Part shown: positions 17,124 through 26,160 of the stretch, one piece after another
Position numbering within the stretch: the first letter of the stretch is position 1
How the letters are laid out: each line of letters opens with the position of its first letter
From: Bradyrhizobium sp. U87765 SZCCT0048
GTDB lineage: Bacteria; Pseudomonadota; Alphaproteobacteria; Rhizobiales; Xanthobacteraceae
Assembly: GCF_018131225.1 (NCBI RefSeq)
Contig: NZ_JAFCMM010000002.1
Span: forward strand, 496,001-560,000
Direction of reading: 5' to 3'
DNA length: 64,000 bases
Notes under the pieces: model-generated
The model's input: the letters and a program-made list of their open reading frames with translations, nothing else
The model's database searches: none
Told to the model about the DNA's origin: nothing
Program-made: the position numbers and the translations under genes

Positions 17124-19862
17124 CTACCATGCGTATCGCACCATACCCCTTCCGGCATAGGATCTGGTGACGTTGGAGAACTCGCCGTCGAAGGTGGCGA
17201 CCGCCGACCAGCCGTTCATCCACTTCATCTCGGCTGACGCCGTGGTCAGCGCGGAGTCGCTCGCCAGCCGCGCGCCGTTGACGACGAAGCTCGCGCCGGG
17301 CAGCGCCTGGAAGGTGGCGGCGATGGCGCGGTCCGGATTGAAATCGTGCGCCCAGGCGAAGCGGCCGCGCAGCGTCAGCACGCCGCTCGACACGGCGAGC
17401 GATTTGTCGGTCCGGAATCCCAGTTCGCTTCGGCTGTCGGTCACGCTCTTTGCGGCATAGGCGAGCGCAAAGGCCGGCGTGCCTGGCATGGCCTGCTCGG
17501 CATAGGCCGGCAGCGCGAAGATCGTGGCCTGGCCAGCGGCGTAGGGCGTGATGCCGATGCCGCCGATCCACGGCGCGAGGAAGCGATAGCCGCCTTCGAG
17601 GCGGCCGCTCCACGCATTGGCATTGAAGGCGGCACGCAACCGATCGACGCCGGCGATGGTCACGGTGCGGTCGGTGCTGATGTCTTGCCAGCCATAGGCG
17701 AGCGCGCCCGAGAGGTAGAACGGCCCGTCGCTGTGCCTGACATAGCCACCGGCCTGGAACAGGTCGGAGCGGCCCGACCCAAAGCCGTTGACGGCAAAGC
17801 TGGTGCCCCCGCCGGCCAGCGCAAAACCGATGAGCGTGTTGGGCCCGAGCAAATAGTCGGCGCCGACGGCGGTGCCGTAGATGCGGCTGGTGCTGCCGTT
17901 GGTGCCAGCCACCGTGTTGCCGGCGGTGGATTGCGCGCCGCCAAAACCGGCGCCCCACACGCTCCAGCGCTGCAAGACTGAGGGCGGTGCCTTGGTCAGC
18001 ATCGCAAACGCATCGTCGCGCATGGGCGCGGCATAAGCGCTCCCGGCAAAGCCGGGCGCGCCAGACGCTGTGCCGTCGCCGCCGTTGCGCGCGATGAAGG
18101 GATCGGTGAGCAGGCCCATGAACTGGCCCATGGCGTCGAAGGTCGCTTGCTGCGAAGCGGTTGCGGTCTCACCCGAGGCCTGGGCGAGCCCAAGCGCGGT
18201 CAGCGCGCTGTAGATGATCGGAATGCCGCCGTTGCTGTTGAAGTAGTTGGTGATGGCGGCGCCGACGCCTTGCTGGTTGCCGCCGAGCCCGCTGCCCGGC
18301 GGCGGAAAGAAGCTCAACACCAGATTGAGATAGGCATGGGTCGCGTCGTAGCTCAGTGTCGTGCGCAGGTTCGACGGCAGATTGGTCTCGGCCACCGCGC
18401 CGAATGTGCCGGAGACGCCGCCCTTCGCGGTCAGGATCGTGTATTGCCTTGTGATGTAGCTGCCGGGCGCGAAGACGGCGCTGACGGTCGCGCCGCCGAG
18501 CGCTGCCGTGCCGCCCACACTGACGAAGGACGCCGTCGCGGGACTGAGCTGGACGAAATAGAACGCGCCCGACTGAAACGCGAGATTGCCCGAGACCGCG
18601 AGCGAGGGGCCGGCGGTGCCGTTGCCGCCCAGCAGCGCGCCGCCGCTGTTGACCGTCGTGTTGCCGACGGTGCCGGTGCCCATCAGCAGGCCACCGCTGT
18701 TCACCGAGGTGAGCAAGGAGGACGCGATCGAACCGCCCACGCTCAGGATGCCGCCGTTCACCGTCGTCGCGCCGGTATAGGTGTTGACGCCGGACAGCGT
18801 CAGCGCGCCCGTCCCGATCTTCACCAGCGACCCGCCGGTGGAGCACGCGCTGCCGCTCGCGCCGCAGTCGCTGATCACGCCGCTCACCTCTTTGCTGAGA
18901 TTGTTGCCGCCGACGGTGAGCTCCCGCGCGCCCAGATAAAAATTGCCAGCGCCCGCAATCGAACCGGCGCTCAGCTTGCCGTCCCCGGCAGGTCCCACCG
19001 ATCTCGAAAAATCAACCGTGCCGCCGGCAGCATTGGTGATGGCCGCGTTGCCTGCCGTGCTGGTGGCGAAGAAGTACAGGAAGCCGCCGTTGTTGGTGAT
19101 GGTAGCGTTGCTGGCCGTGCTGGTGCCGGAGAAAGTCAACCGGGCGTCGCCCCCATTGTTGGTGATGGCGGCGCTTCCGGCCGTGCTGGCGTTGGAGAAA
19201 TCCATTGCGCCGTAGTTGGTGATGGTGGCGCTGCCGGCCGTGCTGCCGTTGCGGAACGAGACACCCCCCGGGATCCCCCCACCATCACCTCCCCCATCGC
19301 CATGATTGGTGATGTGGGCACTGCCGGCAGTACTGGTGTTGTAGAAATTCAAGTAACCGTCGGTGATAGCCGCGTTGCCCGCCGAGCTGGTGTTGTAGAA
19401 ATTCACGTCACCGGTAGTGGAGGTGATGGCCGCGCTGCCGGCCGTGCTGCTGTTGCGGAAATTAACGCTGACCCCGTTGAGGATGGTGGCACTGCCGCCG
19501 TTGATGGCGATGCCTGCACCATTGAAATTCAACAACTGGCCGTTGGCGAACGTGTAATTTCCCGCCCCGGCGTTGAAGGTCCAGCCGCCGACGTTCGTTC
19601 GGTTGGCTTCATCGTTGGAGGGGATTGACAGGCTGGTGATGTTCGATGCGCCGAAGGTGGCGGTACCTGACGGCACTGCGCCGCCGCTCCAGTTGCGGAA
19701 GCTGTCGTAAACGCCGCTGACGGGAGCAGCGAGCCAGGTCGCATCCTGGGCCGCCGCCGGCAAGCTGGCCCAGACGGGCGCTGTCGCGGCCAACAGCGCC
19801 GCACGCAACGGCCTGCCGCAGACGCCGCGCAGCCCGACACAATGATAACGCGCACCGACCAT
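17124..19862 (-). CDS. Type V autotransporter with repeated passenger
   Basis: Surface or secreted autotransporter, 912 residues. Order: signal peptide (~1-39, ending PAAAQ); beta-helical passenger; a run of about eight short repeats of the form STAG-x-A-x-ITN, each followed by a short aromatic strand (~130-280); a passenger-associated transport repeat (GTGALTLSGVNTYTGATTV, ~355-373); and a C-terminal outer-membrane beta-barrel of ~270 residues ending in aromatic VRYAW. ATG 19862 is preferred over a start 14 codons upstream that would add a basic non-signal stretch. The function is unknown; adhesin or biofilm roles are typical. The gene stands alone. Confidence 0.87.
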   Translation of the reverse strand: MVGARYHCVGLRGVCGRPLRAALLAATAPVWASLPAAAQDATWLAAPVSGVYDSFRNWSGGAVPSGTATFGASNITSLSIPSNDEANRTNVGGWTFNAGAGNYTFANGQLLNFNGAGIAINGGSATILNGVSVNFRNSSTAGSAAITSTTGDVNFYNTSSAGNAAITDGYLNFYNTSTAGSAHITNHGDGGGDGGGIPGGVSFRNGSTAGSATITNYGAMDFSNASTAGSAAITNNGGDARLTFSGTSTASNATITNNGGFLYFFATSTAGNAAITNAAGGTVDFSRSVGPAGDGKLSAGSIAGAGNFYLGARELTVGGNNLSKEVSGVISDCGASGSACSTGGSLVKIGTGALTLSGVNTYTGATTVNGGILSVGGSIASSLLTSVNSGGLLMGTGTVGNTTVNSGGALLGGNGTAGPSLAVSGNLAFQSGAFYFVQLSPATASFVSVGGTAALGGATVSAVFAPGSYITRQYTILTAKGGVSGTFGAVAETNLPSNLRTTLSYDATHAYLNLVLSFFPPPGSGLGGNQQGVGAAITNYFNSNGGIPIIYSALTALGLAQASGETATASQQATFDAMGQFMGLLTDPFIARNGGDGTASGAPGFAGSAYAAPMRDDAFAMLTKAPPSVLQRWSVWGAGFGGAQSTAGNTVAGTNGSTSRIYGTAVGADYLLGPNTLIGFALAGGGTSFAVNGFGSGRSDLFQAGGYVRHSDGPFYLSGALAYGWQDISTDRTVTIAGVDRLRAAFNANAWSGRLEGGYRFLAPWIGGIGITPYAAGQATIFALPAYAEQAMPGTPAFALAYAAKSVTDSRSELGFRTDKSLAVSSGVLTLRGRFAWAHDFNPDRAIAATFQALPGASFVVNGARLASDSALTTASAEMKWMNGWSAVATFDGEFSNVTRSYAGRGMVRYAW
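19021..19470 (-). repeat. Tandem coding repeats in autotransporter passenger
   Basis: About eight imperfect units encoding the core STAG-[SN]-A-x-ITN separated by 8-25 residues, visible in DNA as recurring CTGCCGGCCGTGCTG-like blocks. Spacer length varies between units (one carries a Gly/Asp-rich insertion), suggesting expansion and contraction of the array. Confidence 0.7.
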
Positions 19863-20182
19863 CTTCCGCCCCCGACCTCGAACGCCCGCGCGCCTGTCCG
19901 GCATCGCAGTCCGCCTTCGGCCCGACTCCCCACATCAACCTCGGCCAATCCTGCCATAGCGGGGCGGCAAGGTCCCGCGATTGCGGCCAGGACATTCTGA
20001 AACTTTCTGATATTTGCCGCGCTTCGCGCGCTTGCGCCCGTTTCCAGAGTTTCTTCGGCGGTGCGCACGGTTTCCCGAAAGCTGAACCCGCGCAGCAATG
20101 AGAGCATCACGCCACGCGCGATGCGGCGCGTCTTCGGTTAGCGAAGCGCGGGTCCGCAGTCCTGTTCTCAATCGTAGAGAAT

Positions 20183-20257
20183 TGGCGCTCCCTAGGGGAA
20201 TCGAACCCCTGTTTCAGCCTTGAGAGGGCCGCGTCCTAACCGCTAGACGAAGGGAGC
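20183..20257 (-). tRNA. tRNA-Glu (anticodon CTC)
   Basis: Complete cloverleaf on the minus strand: acceptor GCTCCCT pairs with AGGGAGC, the D-arm is GTCTAGCGGTTAGGAC, the anticodon loop CTCTCAA gives CTC (reads GAG), the T-arm is AGGGGTTCGATTCCCCT, and CCA is encoded. The 320-base gap between it and the autotransporter start shows no gene. The tRNA 3' end faces that gap but no att-like duplication was seen. Confidence 0.95.
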
Positions 20258-20426
20258 GTTGGCGGAGGGAATAACCTCGAACGGCGTTCGCCGCAAGCGT
20301 GCAAATGCAACAATCCCGGGAATGGTCAACGAAGGCCGGTCTCGGCCCGGCCGCCTGGCCCACCGGGTGGGAACCGGGCCGCCAGCCGCGAATCCCGCGA
20401 TCCCGGGCCCGCCGCCCTGCTGCCCG

Positions 20427-20762
20427 TTACGGCTCGCTGGCGAATTTCAGCCGGCCGGCGGGCTTGAGCGTGCGGGCGTCGAAGGTGCGGATCTCGGTAA
20501 TGCCGCCGACGTCCAGGGTGACCATCAGGCGGTCGGCGGCGACGCCGGTGGCCACGATCTTCGCCCCCTTGGGCAGGGTGGCGGTCAGGTCCGCGACCGG
20601 CAGGCTTCCCTCGCTGCGGAAAAGGCGGTAGCCGATGGCGATGAACACCGCGGCGATGCCGATGCCGGTGGTCAGGCCGGCGATGATCATCATGCGGCGG
20701 ACCCGGGCAGCCAGCAGCGCGGTCTGTTCGGGATTGGGGTCGGGCGTCACGGCATCGGTCAT
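20427..20762 (-). CDS. Small membrane-anchored protein (DUF6476-like)
   Basis: A 111-residue conserved-looking protein with one transmembrane helix (~25-45, MMIIAGLTTGIGIAAVFIAI) and a short C-terminal beta-rich domain (LPKGAKIVATGVAADRLMVT, then ITEIRTFDARTLKPAG). It resembles the alphaproteobacterial DUF6476 family; function unknown. It is divergent from the pseudouridine synthase gene, with starts only ~25 bases apart, a typical conserved arrangement. Confidence 0.7.
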   Translation of the reverse strand: MTDAVTPDPNPEQTALLAARVRRMMIIAGLTTGIGIAAVFIAIGYRLFRSEGSLPVADLTATLPKGAKIVATGVAADRLMVTLDVGGITEIRTFDARTLKPAGRLKFASEP

Positions 20763-20787
20763 GCGGCCCCTTCAAGCAGGTTTGGCG

Positions 20788-21831
20788 ATGGGTGACAATG
20801 AACTTCCGGGCGACGAGCCCGGCGAAGAGGCGCTTTTCGCAGGCGGGGTGCGACATGTGGTCGTCACCGGCGACGAGCGCACAGCGCGGCTCGACCGCGT
20901 GCTGGCGCTGCACAGCACCGAGCTGTCGCGCTCGCGCCTCAAGGCGCTGATCCTCGCCGGCCAGGTCAGCCGCGACGGCAAGGCCCTCACCGATCCGTCC
21001 GCCCATGTCGCCGCCGGCGATGTCATCGCCATCGACGTGCCGCCGCCGGTGCCGGCGGAGCCCGAGGGCGAGGACATCCCCCTCGACATCATCTTCGAGG
21101 ACGACGACATCATCGTGCTCGACAAGCCCAGGGGCCTCGTCGTGCACCCCGCCGCCGGCCACGAGAGCGGCACGCTGGTCAACGCGCTGATCGCCCATTG
21201 CGGCGCGAGTCTCTCGGGCATCGGCGGCGTGCGCCGGCCCGGCATCGTCCACCGCCTCGACAAGGACACCACCGGGCTGATGGTCGCCGCCAAGAACGAC
21301 CGCGCCCATGCCTCGCTGACCGCGCAGTTCGCCGACCACGGCCGCACCGGCGCGCTGCGCCGCGGCTACATGGCGTTCGTGTGGGGCGTGCCGGACCGGC
21401 CGCGCGGCACGGTCGACGCGCCGATCGACCGTCATCCCCACGCCCGCGAGAAGATGGCGGTGCGCCAGGGCGGCCGCGAGGCCATCACCCACTGGGAGGT
21501 GCTGGAGACCTACACCGGCCGCGACGGCAAGGGCGTCGCCTCGCTGCTCGCCTGCCAGCTCGAGACCGGCCGCACCCACCAGATCCGCGTCCACCTCGCC
21601 CATATCGGCCATCCGCTGCTCGGCGACGAGGTCTATGGCTCAGGCTTCAAGACCAAGGCGCGTCAGCTAGGACCTCAATCCCAGGTGGTATTGGATACCC
21701 TCCGCCGCCAAGCGTTGCATGCATATCTCCTGACGCTGGAGCACCCTTCGAGCGGAGACATTTGTCACTGGGAAGCCGGCCTGCCGGAGGATTTGCTTCT
21801 CCTGCAAGAGGCGCTACGCGCGGCGTCATGA
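20788..21831 (+). CDS. RluA/RluD family pseudouridine synthase
   Basis: Cytoplasmic enzyme that isomerises uridine to pseudouridine, most likely in 23S rRNA (RluD class), 347 residues. The N-terminal S4-like RNA-binding domain (~25-85, RLDRVLALHS...SRSRLKALILAGQV) is followed by the catalytic domain with motif HRLDKDTTGLMVAAK (catalytic Asp ~156) and the late motifs LLACQLETGRTHQIRVHLAH and GHPLLGDEVYG. ATG 20788 gives a normal N-terminus. It lies upstream of rpoH, as is common in related alphaproteobacteria. Confidence 0.92.
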   Translation: MGDNELPGDEPGEEALFAGGVRHVVVTGDERTARLDRVLALHSTELSRSRLKALILAGQVSRDGKALTDPSAHVAAGDVIAIDVPPPVPAEPEGEDIPLDIIFEDDDIIVLDKPRGLVVHPAAGHESGTLVNALIAHCGASLSGIGGVRRPGIVHRLDKDTTGLMVAAKNDRAHASLTAQFADHGRTGALRRGYMAFVWGVPDRPRGTVDAPIDRHPHAREKMAVRQGGREAITHWEVLETYTGRDGKGVASLLACQLETGRTHQIRVHLAHIGHPLLGDEVYGSGFKTKARQLGPQSQVVLDTLRRQALHAYLLTLEHPSSGDICHWEAGLPEDLLLLQEALRAAS

Positions 21832-22050
21832 CGCAGGCCATCTTGAAAAATATCATGATTACAATATCTTAATGCGTGTCACAGCAACGTGACAGGGCAG
21901 TATCCTTCCCCTAATCCACCCCTATCATGTATTGTGCACCTGCGTTGGATGACCCAACGCGGAACACTGCAGCCCAGTTGGCTTTGACACAGCAGCAGGC
22001 CTGCCTGACCCGCCGCTATCGGGGGTCTGAAAACACTGGAGGGCGCACAA

Positions 22051-22962
22051 ATGGCCCGAGCAGCTACATTGCCGGTTCTCAGTGGAGAATCCGGACTTGC
22101 ACATTACCTCGCCGAGATCCGCAAGTTCCCGATGCTGGAACCGCAGGAGGAATACATGCTCGCCCGCAGCTGGCGCGAGCACGGCGATCGCGACGCGGCA
22201 CATAAACTCGTCACCAGCCACCTGCGGCTCGTGGCCAAGATCGCCATGGGCTATCGCGGCTACGGTCTGCCGATCGCCGAGGTTGTCTCCGAAGGCAACG
22301 TCGGCCTGATGCAGGCGGTGAAGCGCTTTGAGCCGGAAAAGGGTTTCCGTCTCGCCACTTACGCTATGTGGTGGATCAAGGCGTCAATTCAAGAATACAT
22401 TCTGAGGTCGTGGTCGCTCGTGAAGATGGGCACCACCGCGAACCAGAAGAAGCTGTTCTTCAACCTGCGCAAGGCGAAGAGCAAGATCTCGGCACTGGAA
22501 GAGGGCGATATGCGCCCCGACCAGGTGCAGATGATCGCCAAGCGTCTCGGCGTGACCGAGCAGGACGTCGTCGACATGAACCGCCGCCTCGGCGGCGACG
22601 CGTCGCTCAACGCTCCGATCCGCGACGACGGCGAACCCGGCGAATGGCAGGACTGGCTGGTCGATACCTCGCCCAACCAGGAAGCCGTGATGGCGGAGAG
22701 CGAGGAGTACGATCATCGCCGCGACGCGCTCAGCGGCGCCATGGGCGTGCTCAACCCGCGCGAACGCCGCATCTTCGAGGCACGCCGCCTCGCCGATGAG
22801 CCGATGACGCTGGAAGACCTTGCCGCCGAGTTCGGCGTGTCGCGCGAGCGCGTGCGGCAGATCGAAGTCCGCGCCTTCGAGAAGGTGCAGGCGGCGGTCA
22901 AGAGCGCGATGGCGCGCATGGAAGCGAACCGCCAGCAACTGGCGCACGCCCACGCGCACTGA
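22051..22962 (+). CDS. rpoH: RNA polymerase sigma-32 (heat-shock) factor
   Basis: Sigma-70 family heat-shock sigma factor, 303 residues. Region 2 (EGNVGLMQAVKRFEPEKGF, ATYAMWWIKASIQEYILRSW) and region 4 (TLEDLAAEFGVSRERVRQIE) are intact. The RpoH box is present as NQKKLFFNLRKAKSK, which separates it from RpoD. It directs transcription of chaperone and protease genes. The last ~35 codons and the terminator are duplicated 3,445 bases downstream, bounding a foreign insert; this copy is the intact gene. Confidence 0.95.
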   Translation: MARAATLPVLSGESGLAHYLAEIRKFPMLEPQEEYMLARSWREHGDRDAAHKLVTSHLRLVAKIAMGYRGYGLPIAEVVSEGNVGLMQAVKRFEPEKGFRLATYAMWWIKASIQEYILRSWSLVKMGTTANQKKLFFNLRKAKSKISALEEGDMRPDQVQMIAKRLGVTEQDVVDMNRRLGGDASLNAPIRDDGEPGEWQDWLVDTSPNQEAVMAESEEYDHRRDALSGAMGVLNPRERRIFEARRLADEPMTLEDLAAEFGVSRERVRQIEVRAFEKVQAAVKSAMARMEANRQQLAHAHAH

Positions 22963-23014
22963 ACGCCTCATTCAAGAAATGACGAAAAGCCGGCGGCGAC
23001 GCCGGCTTTTTTGT
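22857..23014. repeat. Left copy of 158-bp direct repeat (rpoH 3' end + terminator)
   Basis: Bases 22857-23014 recur at 26302-26459 with a single mismatch (G at 22893, A at 26338). The repeat contains the last codons of rpoH, its stop and the whole terminator hairpin. It is the left boundary of the insert and the candidate attL-like site. Confidence 0.92.
22987..23012. terminator. rpoH terminator
   Basis: Stem AAGCCGGC / GCCGGCTT with a 6-base loop and T-run, ~25 bases after the rpoH stop. The A-run on its other side means it can also stop the leftward three-gene cassette. An identical copy lies at 26432-26457 in the right repeat. Confidence 0.88.
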
Positions 23015-23077
23015 CGAGTCAGTCCGAAAACGGATCTCGCGCGACAACCGCAGCCCGACACGCGCGCAGCGTCGTTA

Positions 23078-24280
23078 CTACAGGCGCGGAAACTTCAGAT
23101 TGTACTTAACTTCCTGATTGTTGCCATCCTTGAAGACTTCGCGCACGCTTGACGAAAGAATGCCCTCGAGGCTGCCTTCAGGCTTGCCCTTCAGCAGCAA
23201 TCGATCACCTTTTCTAAAATAAGGCGACGACGAGTTCAGAGGCACGCTTTCGGAACTCGTGGCCGCCAGCGTGCATTGCTCCCCTTCGCAGTGCAGATCT
23301 CCTTCAAAGGGCACGTAGACGAGAGAGCGTCCGACGGCGAACGCGACCCAGGCATGCGACAGCGAACCGCCATGCGATTGAGAGTACACCAATTTTGCCG
23401 CTCCCTGAGCGCCACCGCCATCAAAGGACCCGTCCCAGCTTTTCGCCGGCGGAAACAACTCACCGCGCTGCTGAGGCAATGATGACGAAAAGGATTTGAG
23501 GTAAGCCCAATTGCTCAGGAAGAATGCCGCGAAGACCTTCTCCTTCACCTCCAGGGGAAGCCCCTTATCGCCGGCATCCAGCGCACCGAAAACGTAGACA
23601 TCCGCGCCGGAAAAATTCGCGGGATACTTTGAGGAGAGAAATGAGACCTGCCGATCAACATCGCCGCTTCCGTCCAAATCGGCATCCGCCAAAACGCCGT
23701 CCGTACAGACGATGACGCGGTAGAGCGCCGTCCGCTCCGAAAAGCGGTTCTTGTCGAAGGCAATTGCACCCAAAATATTCCGGCGCTTGTTTGGAACAAA
23801 TTTCGAGGATTCCGCGATGACCCGATCCAAGGCATTCCGCAGCCGCGCATCAAAAGTCTGCAAATTCTCCCGCTGCTGATCGACGGGATCCATTCTCAAC
23901 ATCTTATCCCATGTGCTGCGACCAGACCTTGCCTCATCGATTTCGCTCTTCGTCAGAGTCGGAAAGCAGGAGTCAAAAACCACACTGACTTCGAACGAGC
24001 TGGGATTCACCGCAAGGATCGTCAACGGCTCGCGCGGCCCAAGCTCCAACCGATTGAGCAGCGTGAGGCCCCATTCGGTCTTCCGGGCATTTATCGAGGC
24101 GATATCGATATAGACAACGGTCCGACGGTTTGTTGCGACCGGCGCGGCACGACAAATCTCCTCAATGTTGGGCGTCACCAGTATTTGCGCATGCGCGGAC
24201 GGCACCCGCCCACACATCGATAAAACAAACAGAAACAGAAGCGCGGCTCGCATCGCAACTCCTCGCAATAAATTCGTCAT
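23078..24280 (-). CDS. Exported protein with degenerate vWA-like core (insert gene 3)
   Basis: A 400-residue protein that I do not recognise by name. A Sec signal peptide is present (~1-32, cleavage after SAHA-Q; a start at residue 10 is possible). Residues ~50-250 look like a Rossmann-type von Willebrand A fold: strand VVYIDIASI at 55-63, where the first MIDAS Asp (59) is kept but the usual serines are not, and strand VIVCTDGVLADADLDGSGD (189-207), followed by a helix and strand VYVFGAL. Residues ~290-400 are beta-rich with a CEGEQC pair. It is last in the operon, overlapping the membrane gene by 4 bases. It probably acts in the periplasm. Codon use is less GC-rich than neighbours. Confidence 0.7.
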   Translation of the reverse strand: MTNLLRGVAMRAALLFLFVLSMCGRVPSAHAQILVTPNIEEICRAAPVATNRRTVVYIDIASINARKTEWGLTLLNRLELGPREPLTILAVNPSSFEVSVVFDSCFPTLTKSEIDEARSGRSTWDKMLRMDPVDQQRENLQTFDARLRNALDRVIAESSKFVPNKRRNILGAIAFDKNRFSERTALYRVIVCTDGVLADADLDGSGDVDRQVSFLSSKYPANFSGADVYVFGALDAGDKGLPLEVKEKVFAAFFLSNWAYLKSFSSSLPQQRGELFPPAKSWDGSFDGGGAQGAAKLVYSQSHGGSLSHAWVAFAVGRSLVYVPFEGDLHCEGEQCTLAATSSESVPLNSSSPYFRKGDRLLLKGKPEGSLEGILSSSVREVFKDGNNQEVKYNLKFPRL

Positions 24281-25269
24281 CGAACTTCACAGGCCTGTAA
24301 TCGCTTGATTGAAGCATCGATCTCTTCGGCCAGGGAGCGGTACTCTTGGGCCATGACGGCATTCTTTTTGCGCTCCCGTTCGTATTGAGCATGAATCCTT
24401 TTTTGCTCTGCCACGAACGGCTTCCTGATCCTGTCCACCTCGACCTCCGATCGACGCAGATCGCGAAACGTCTCACGCAACTTCGGAATCTTTTCGCTCA
24501 TCAAGGATGCGTAGAGAACGCCGAGCCCCCAAACGAAGAGATTGAGGCCAATCGTCGGCCCGAGATTCTGCCAAACGATCGAGTTGTTCGAAACGCCGAA
24601 CGTTCCGGCGGAATTGGAAGTCAAGCCCAGCTGTTCGGCGATCACCTGATAGCGAAGCCATATGACAACGACAAAGGCCGCGACCAGAAGCAGTGATGCG
24701 ATCGCGACAATCAACTTCCGCCCGAGCTCATTGCGATAAATGGCCGACGGATGGAAGACTTCGGAAATCTGCTTGAGAAATTCACCCTGAAAGTGACTCG
24801 CCGCCGCAAAAATGCCGGCCACCAATATTGTCCCTGCCGCGGCCACCAGCGGAACGAACCGAGCCATGAAGGTCGATAAATTGACGTACCACTCCGCGAC
24901 GCCGACGAATATCAAAGGAATGGCGTAGATGACCGGGGAGATATTCTTGGGATACGCCCCGTTGTTGGCTTTTCGTAAATCCTGAAATGTCTCGTTTCTC
25001 GACTTCAGCTCAGAGCTTGCGCGCACAAACCTGGGGTTGTCATTAAGATCACGCGAGATTTCTTCGAGTTCGGCATCTTCCTGGATTTGCAAAGCACGTA
25101 AATACGAGTCCTCCCGCTCAGCGACATCTGTTCTTAGGCGCTGACTTATATGGGTAAGCTCAGCCATTATGGTGCGGCGGCGCCTGTCGTCCGGCCTGTT
25201 GAGACGAACCAATTCAGCCGCACTTTTCAGCGCGCCTTGCGCTTCACTTCCCAGCGTGTCGGTAGGCAT
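24277..25269 (-). CDS. Four-helix membrane protein with coiled-coil tails (insert gene 2)
   Basis: A 330-residue inner-membrane protein of unknown function. Residues ~28-100 are charged and helical (coiled-coil-like). Transmembrane helices are predicted at ~111-130, 137-158, 185-205 and 237-256. Residues ~258-328 form a second highly charged helical segment (IPKLRETFRDLRRSEVEVDR...). Both tails should be cytoplasmic. The layout loosely recalls MotA/ExbB-like channel proteins, but the loop between helices 2 and 3 is short and no family motif was found. It sits between the OmpA-domain gene (15-base gap) and the vWA-like gene (ATGA overlap), implying a complex. Confidence 0.72.
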   Translation of the reverse strand: MPTDTLGSEAQGALKSAAELVRLNRPDDRRRRTIMAELTHISQRLRTDVAEREDSYLRALQIQEDAELEEISRDLNDNPRFVRASSELKSRNETFQDLRKANNGAYPKNISPVIYAIPLIFVGVAEWYVNLSTFMARFVPLVAAAGTILVAGIFAAASHFQGEFLKQISEVFHPSAIYRNELGRKLIVAIASLLLVAAFVVVIWLRYQVIAEQLGLTSNSAGTFGVSNNSIVWQNLGPTIGLNLFVWGLGVLYASLMSEKIPKLRETFRDLRRSEVEVDRIRKPFVAEQKRIHAQYERERKKNAVMAQEYRSLAEEIDASIKRLQACEVR

Positions 25270-25284
25270 CGAACCTCAACAAAT

Positions 25285-26160
25285 TCAATTGGTGTCAAAT
25301 TGCTTCAGAGATGGCCTTTGAAGGGTTTCATTCGGCAATGGAGAGCGAGTGGCTGGTTCACGCGCAACCAAACCACCACGACTTAAATCGAGTGTTTCCG
25401 GACGCCCCAAACCGCTGGCGCCGGGATAAAGCGGGACACGCGCCGCCGCGCCGCCGCATTCGGGATTAGGCTGACCGGGCGGCAAATCATGATCGTTTCG
25501 ATGGCAGGGATCGAACTTGACGAGTTCGATCGCCTTGCGCGTCGCGGCAGGGATATCTGAGATAAAGAATTCAACTCGGCGATTTTTAGCGCGCCCGGTC
25601 GGAGTGCTATTGGTCGCGAAAGGTTGGGCTTCGCCCATAGGGACGACGCCAAGCAATTTTTCGCTGACCCCAATCTCGCGCAGCTTGCTGGCAACCGAAA
25701 CTGCACGCTTCAAGGACAACGCGGCATTGTATTGGTCGTCGCCAATGGAATCGGTATGGCCGACGACGAGGACAGAGCGAATGTGACTGTCGCTCAACAC
25801 CGCTTTGGCGAAGTCCTGGATAGGTGCTTCGGCTCCTGGCTCAAGAGAAAATTTGTCGAACTTGAAAAACACCGTACTTTGAAAACGAATGTGCGAAACA
25901 GGTACGCTGACTCCGACCCCCGGCACCATTCCCGGCTGGAGGTTTATCACGAGGTATTCGAAAGTATAAGCAGTCGTCGCAGCCTTGACATTCCTGAAGA
26001 GCAAATCTCTGACGATCTGATGCTTGTTGAGTTCCTGCTGAACATCGACAGCAGCGTCCGCTTCCAACACGAGCGACCACGCGGCAAACACCATGGTCAG
26101 CCAACACAACCAGACCTTTAGCCTTAAAATTTGCGGTATTTTCCCCCACCCGGCACGCAT
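25285..26160 (-). CDS. OmpA-domain cell-wall-binding protein (insert gene 1)
   Basis: A 291-residue exported or membrane-anchored protein. The N-terminal hydrophobic segment ~14-34 is either a signal peptide (cleavage near EADA) or an anchor helix. An OmpA-C peptidoglycan-binding domain spans ~92-203: the diaminopimelate-binding elements are seen as GHTDSIGDDQYNAALS and KRAVSV (134-156) and TGRAKNRRVEFF (188-199). A Pro/Gly-rich tail of ~85 residues follows. It is the first gene of the three-gene operon; its promoter should lie in the AT-rich stretch 26161-26301. It is likely the cell-wall tether of the system. Confidence 0.82.
   Translation of the reverse strand: MRAGWGKIPQILRLKVWLCWLTMVFAAWSLVLEADAAVDVQQELNKHQIVRDLLFRNVKAATTAYTFEYLVINLQPGMVPGVGVSVPVSHIRFQSTVFFKFDKFSLEPGAEAPIQDFAKAVLSDSHIRSVLVVGHTDSIGDDQYNAALSLKRAVSVASKLREIGVSEKLLGVVPMGEAQPFATNSTPTGRAKNRRVEFFISDIPAATRKAIELVKFDPCHRNDHDLPPGQPNPECGGAAARVPLYPGASGLGRPETLDLSRGGLVAREPATRSPLPNETLQRPSLKQFDTN

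Noticed and set aside
16915..17160. An 81-codon plus-strand frame after cytochrome b561
   Set aside because: It overlaps the end of the autotransporter gene antisense, has no good start and no recognisable pattern.
18147..19628. A 493-codon plus-strand frame within the autotransporter
   Set aside because: It is antisense to the repeated passenger; the apparent repeats in it merely mirror those coding repeats.
20183..20257. tRNA-Glu as an integration site
   Set aside because: No duplication of the tRNA 3' end and no integrase or compositional break was found nearby. The only insertion-type duplication is at rpoH.
21843..21870. Possible rpoH promoter TTGAAA-N16-TATCTT
   Set aside because: Spacing is acceptable, but AT-rich patches offer several equally good pairs and no start-site evidence exists, so it is not listed as a feature.
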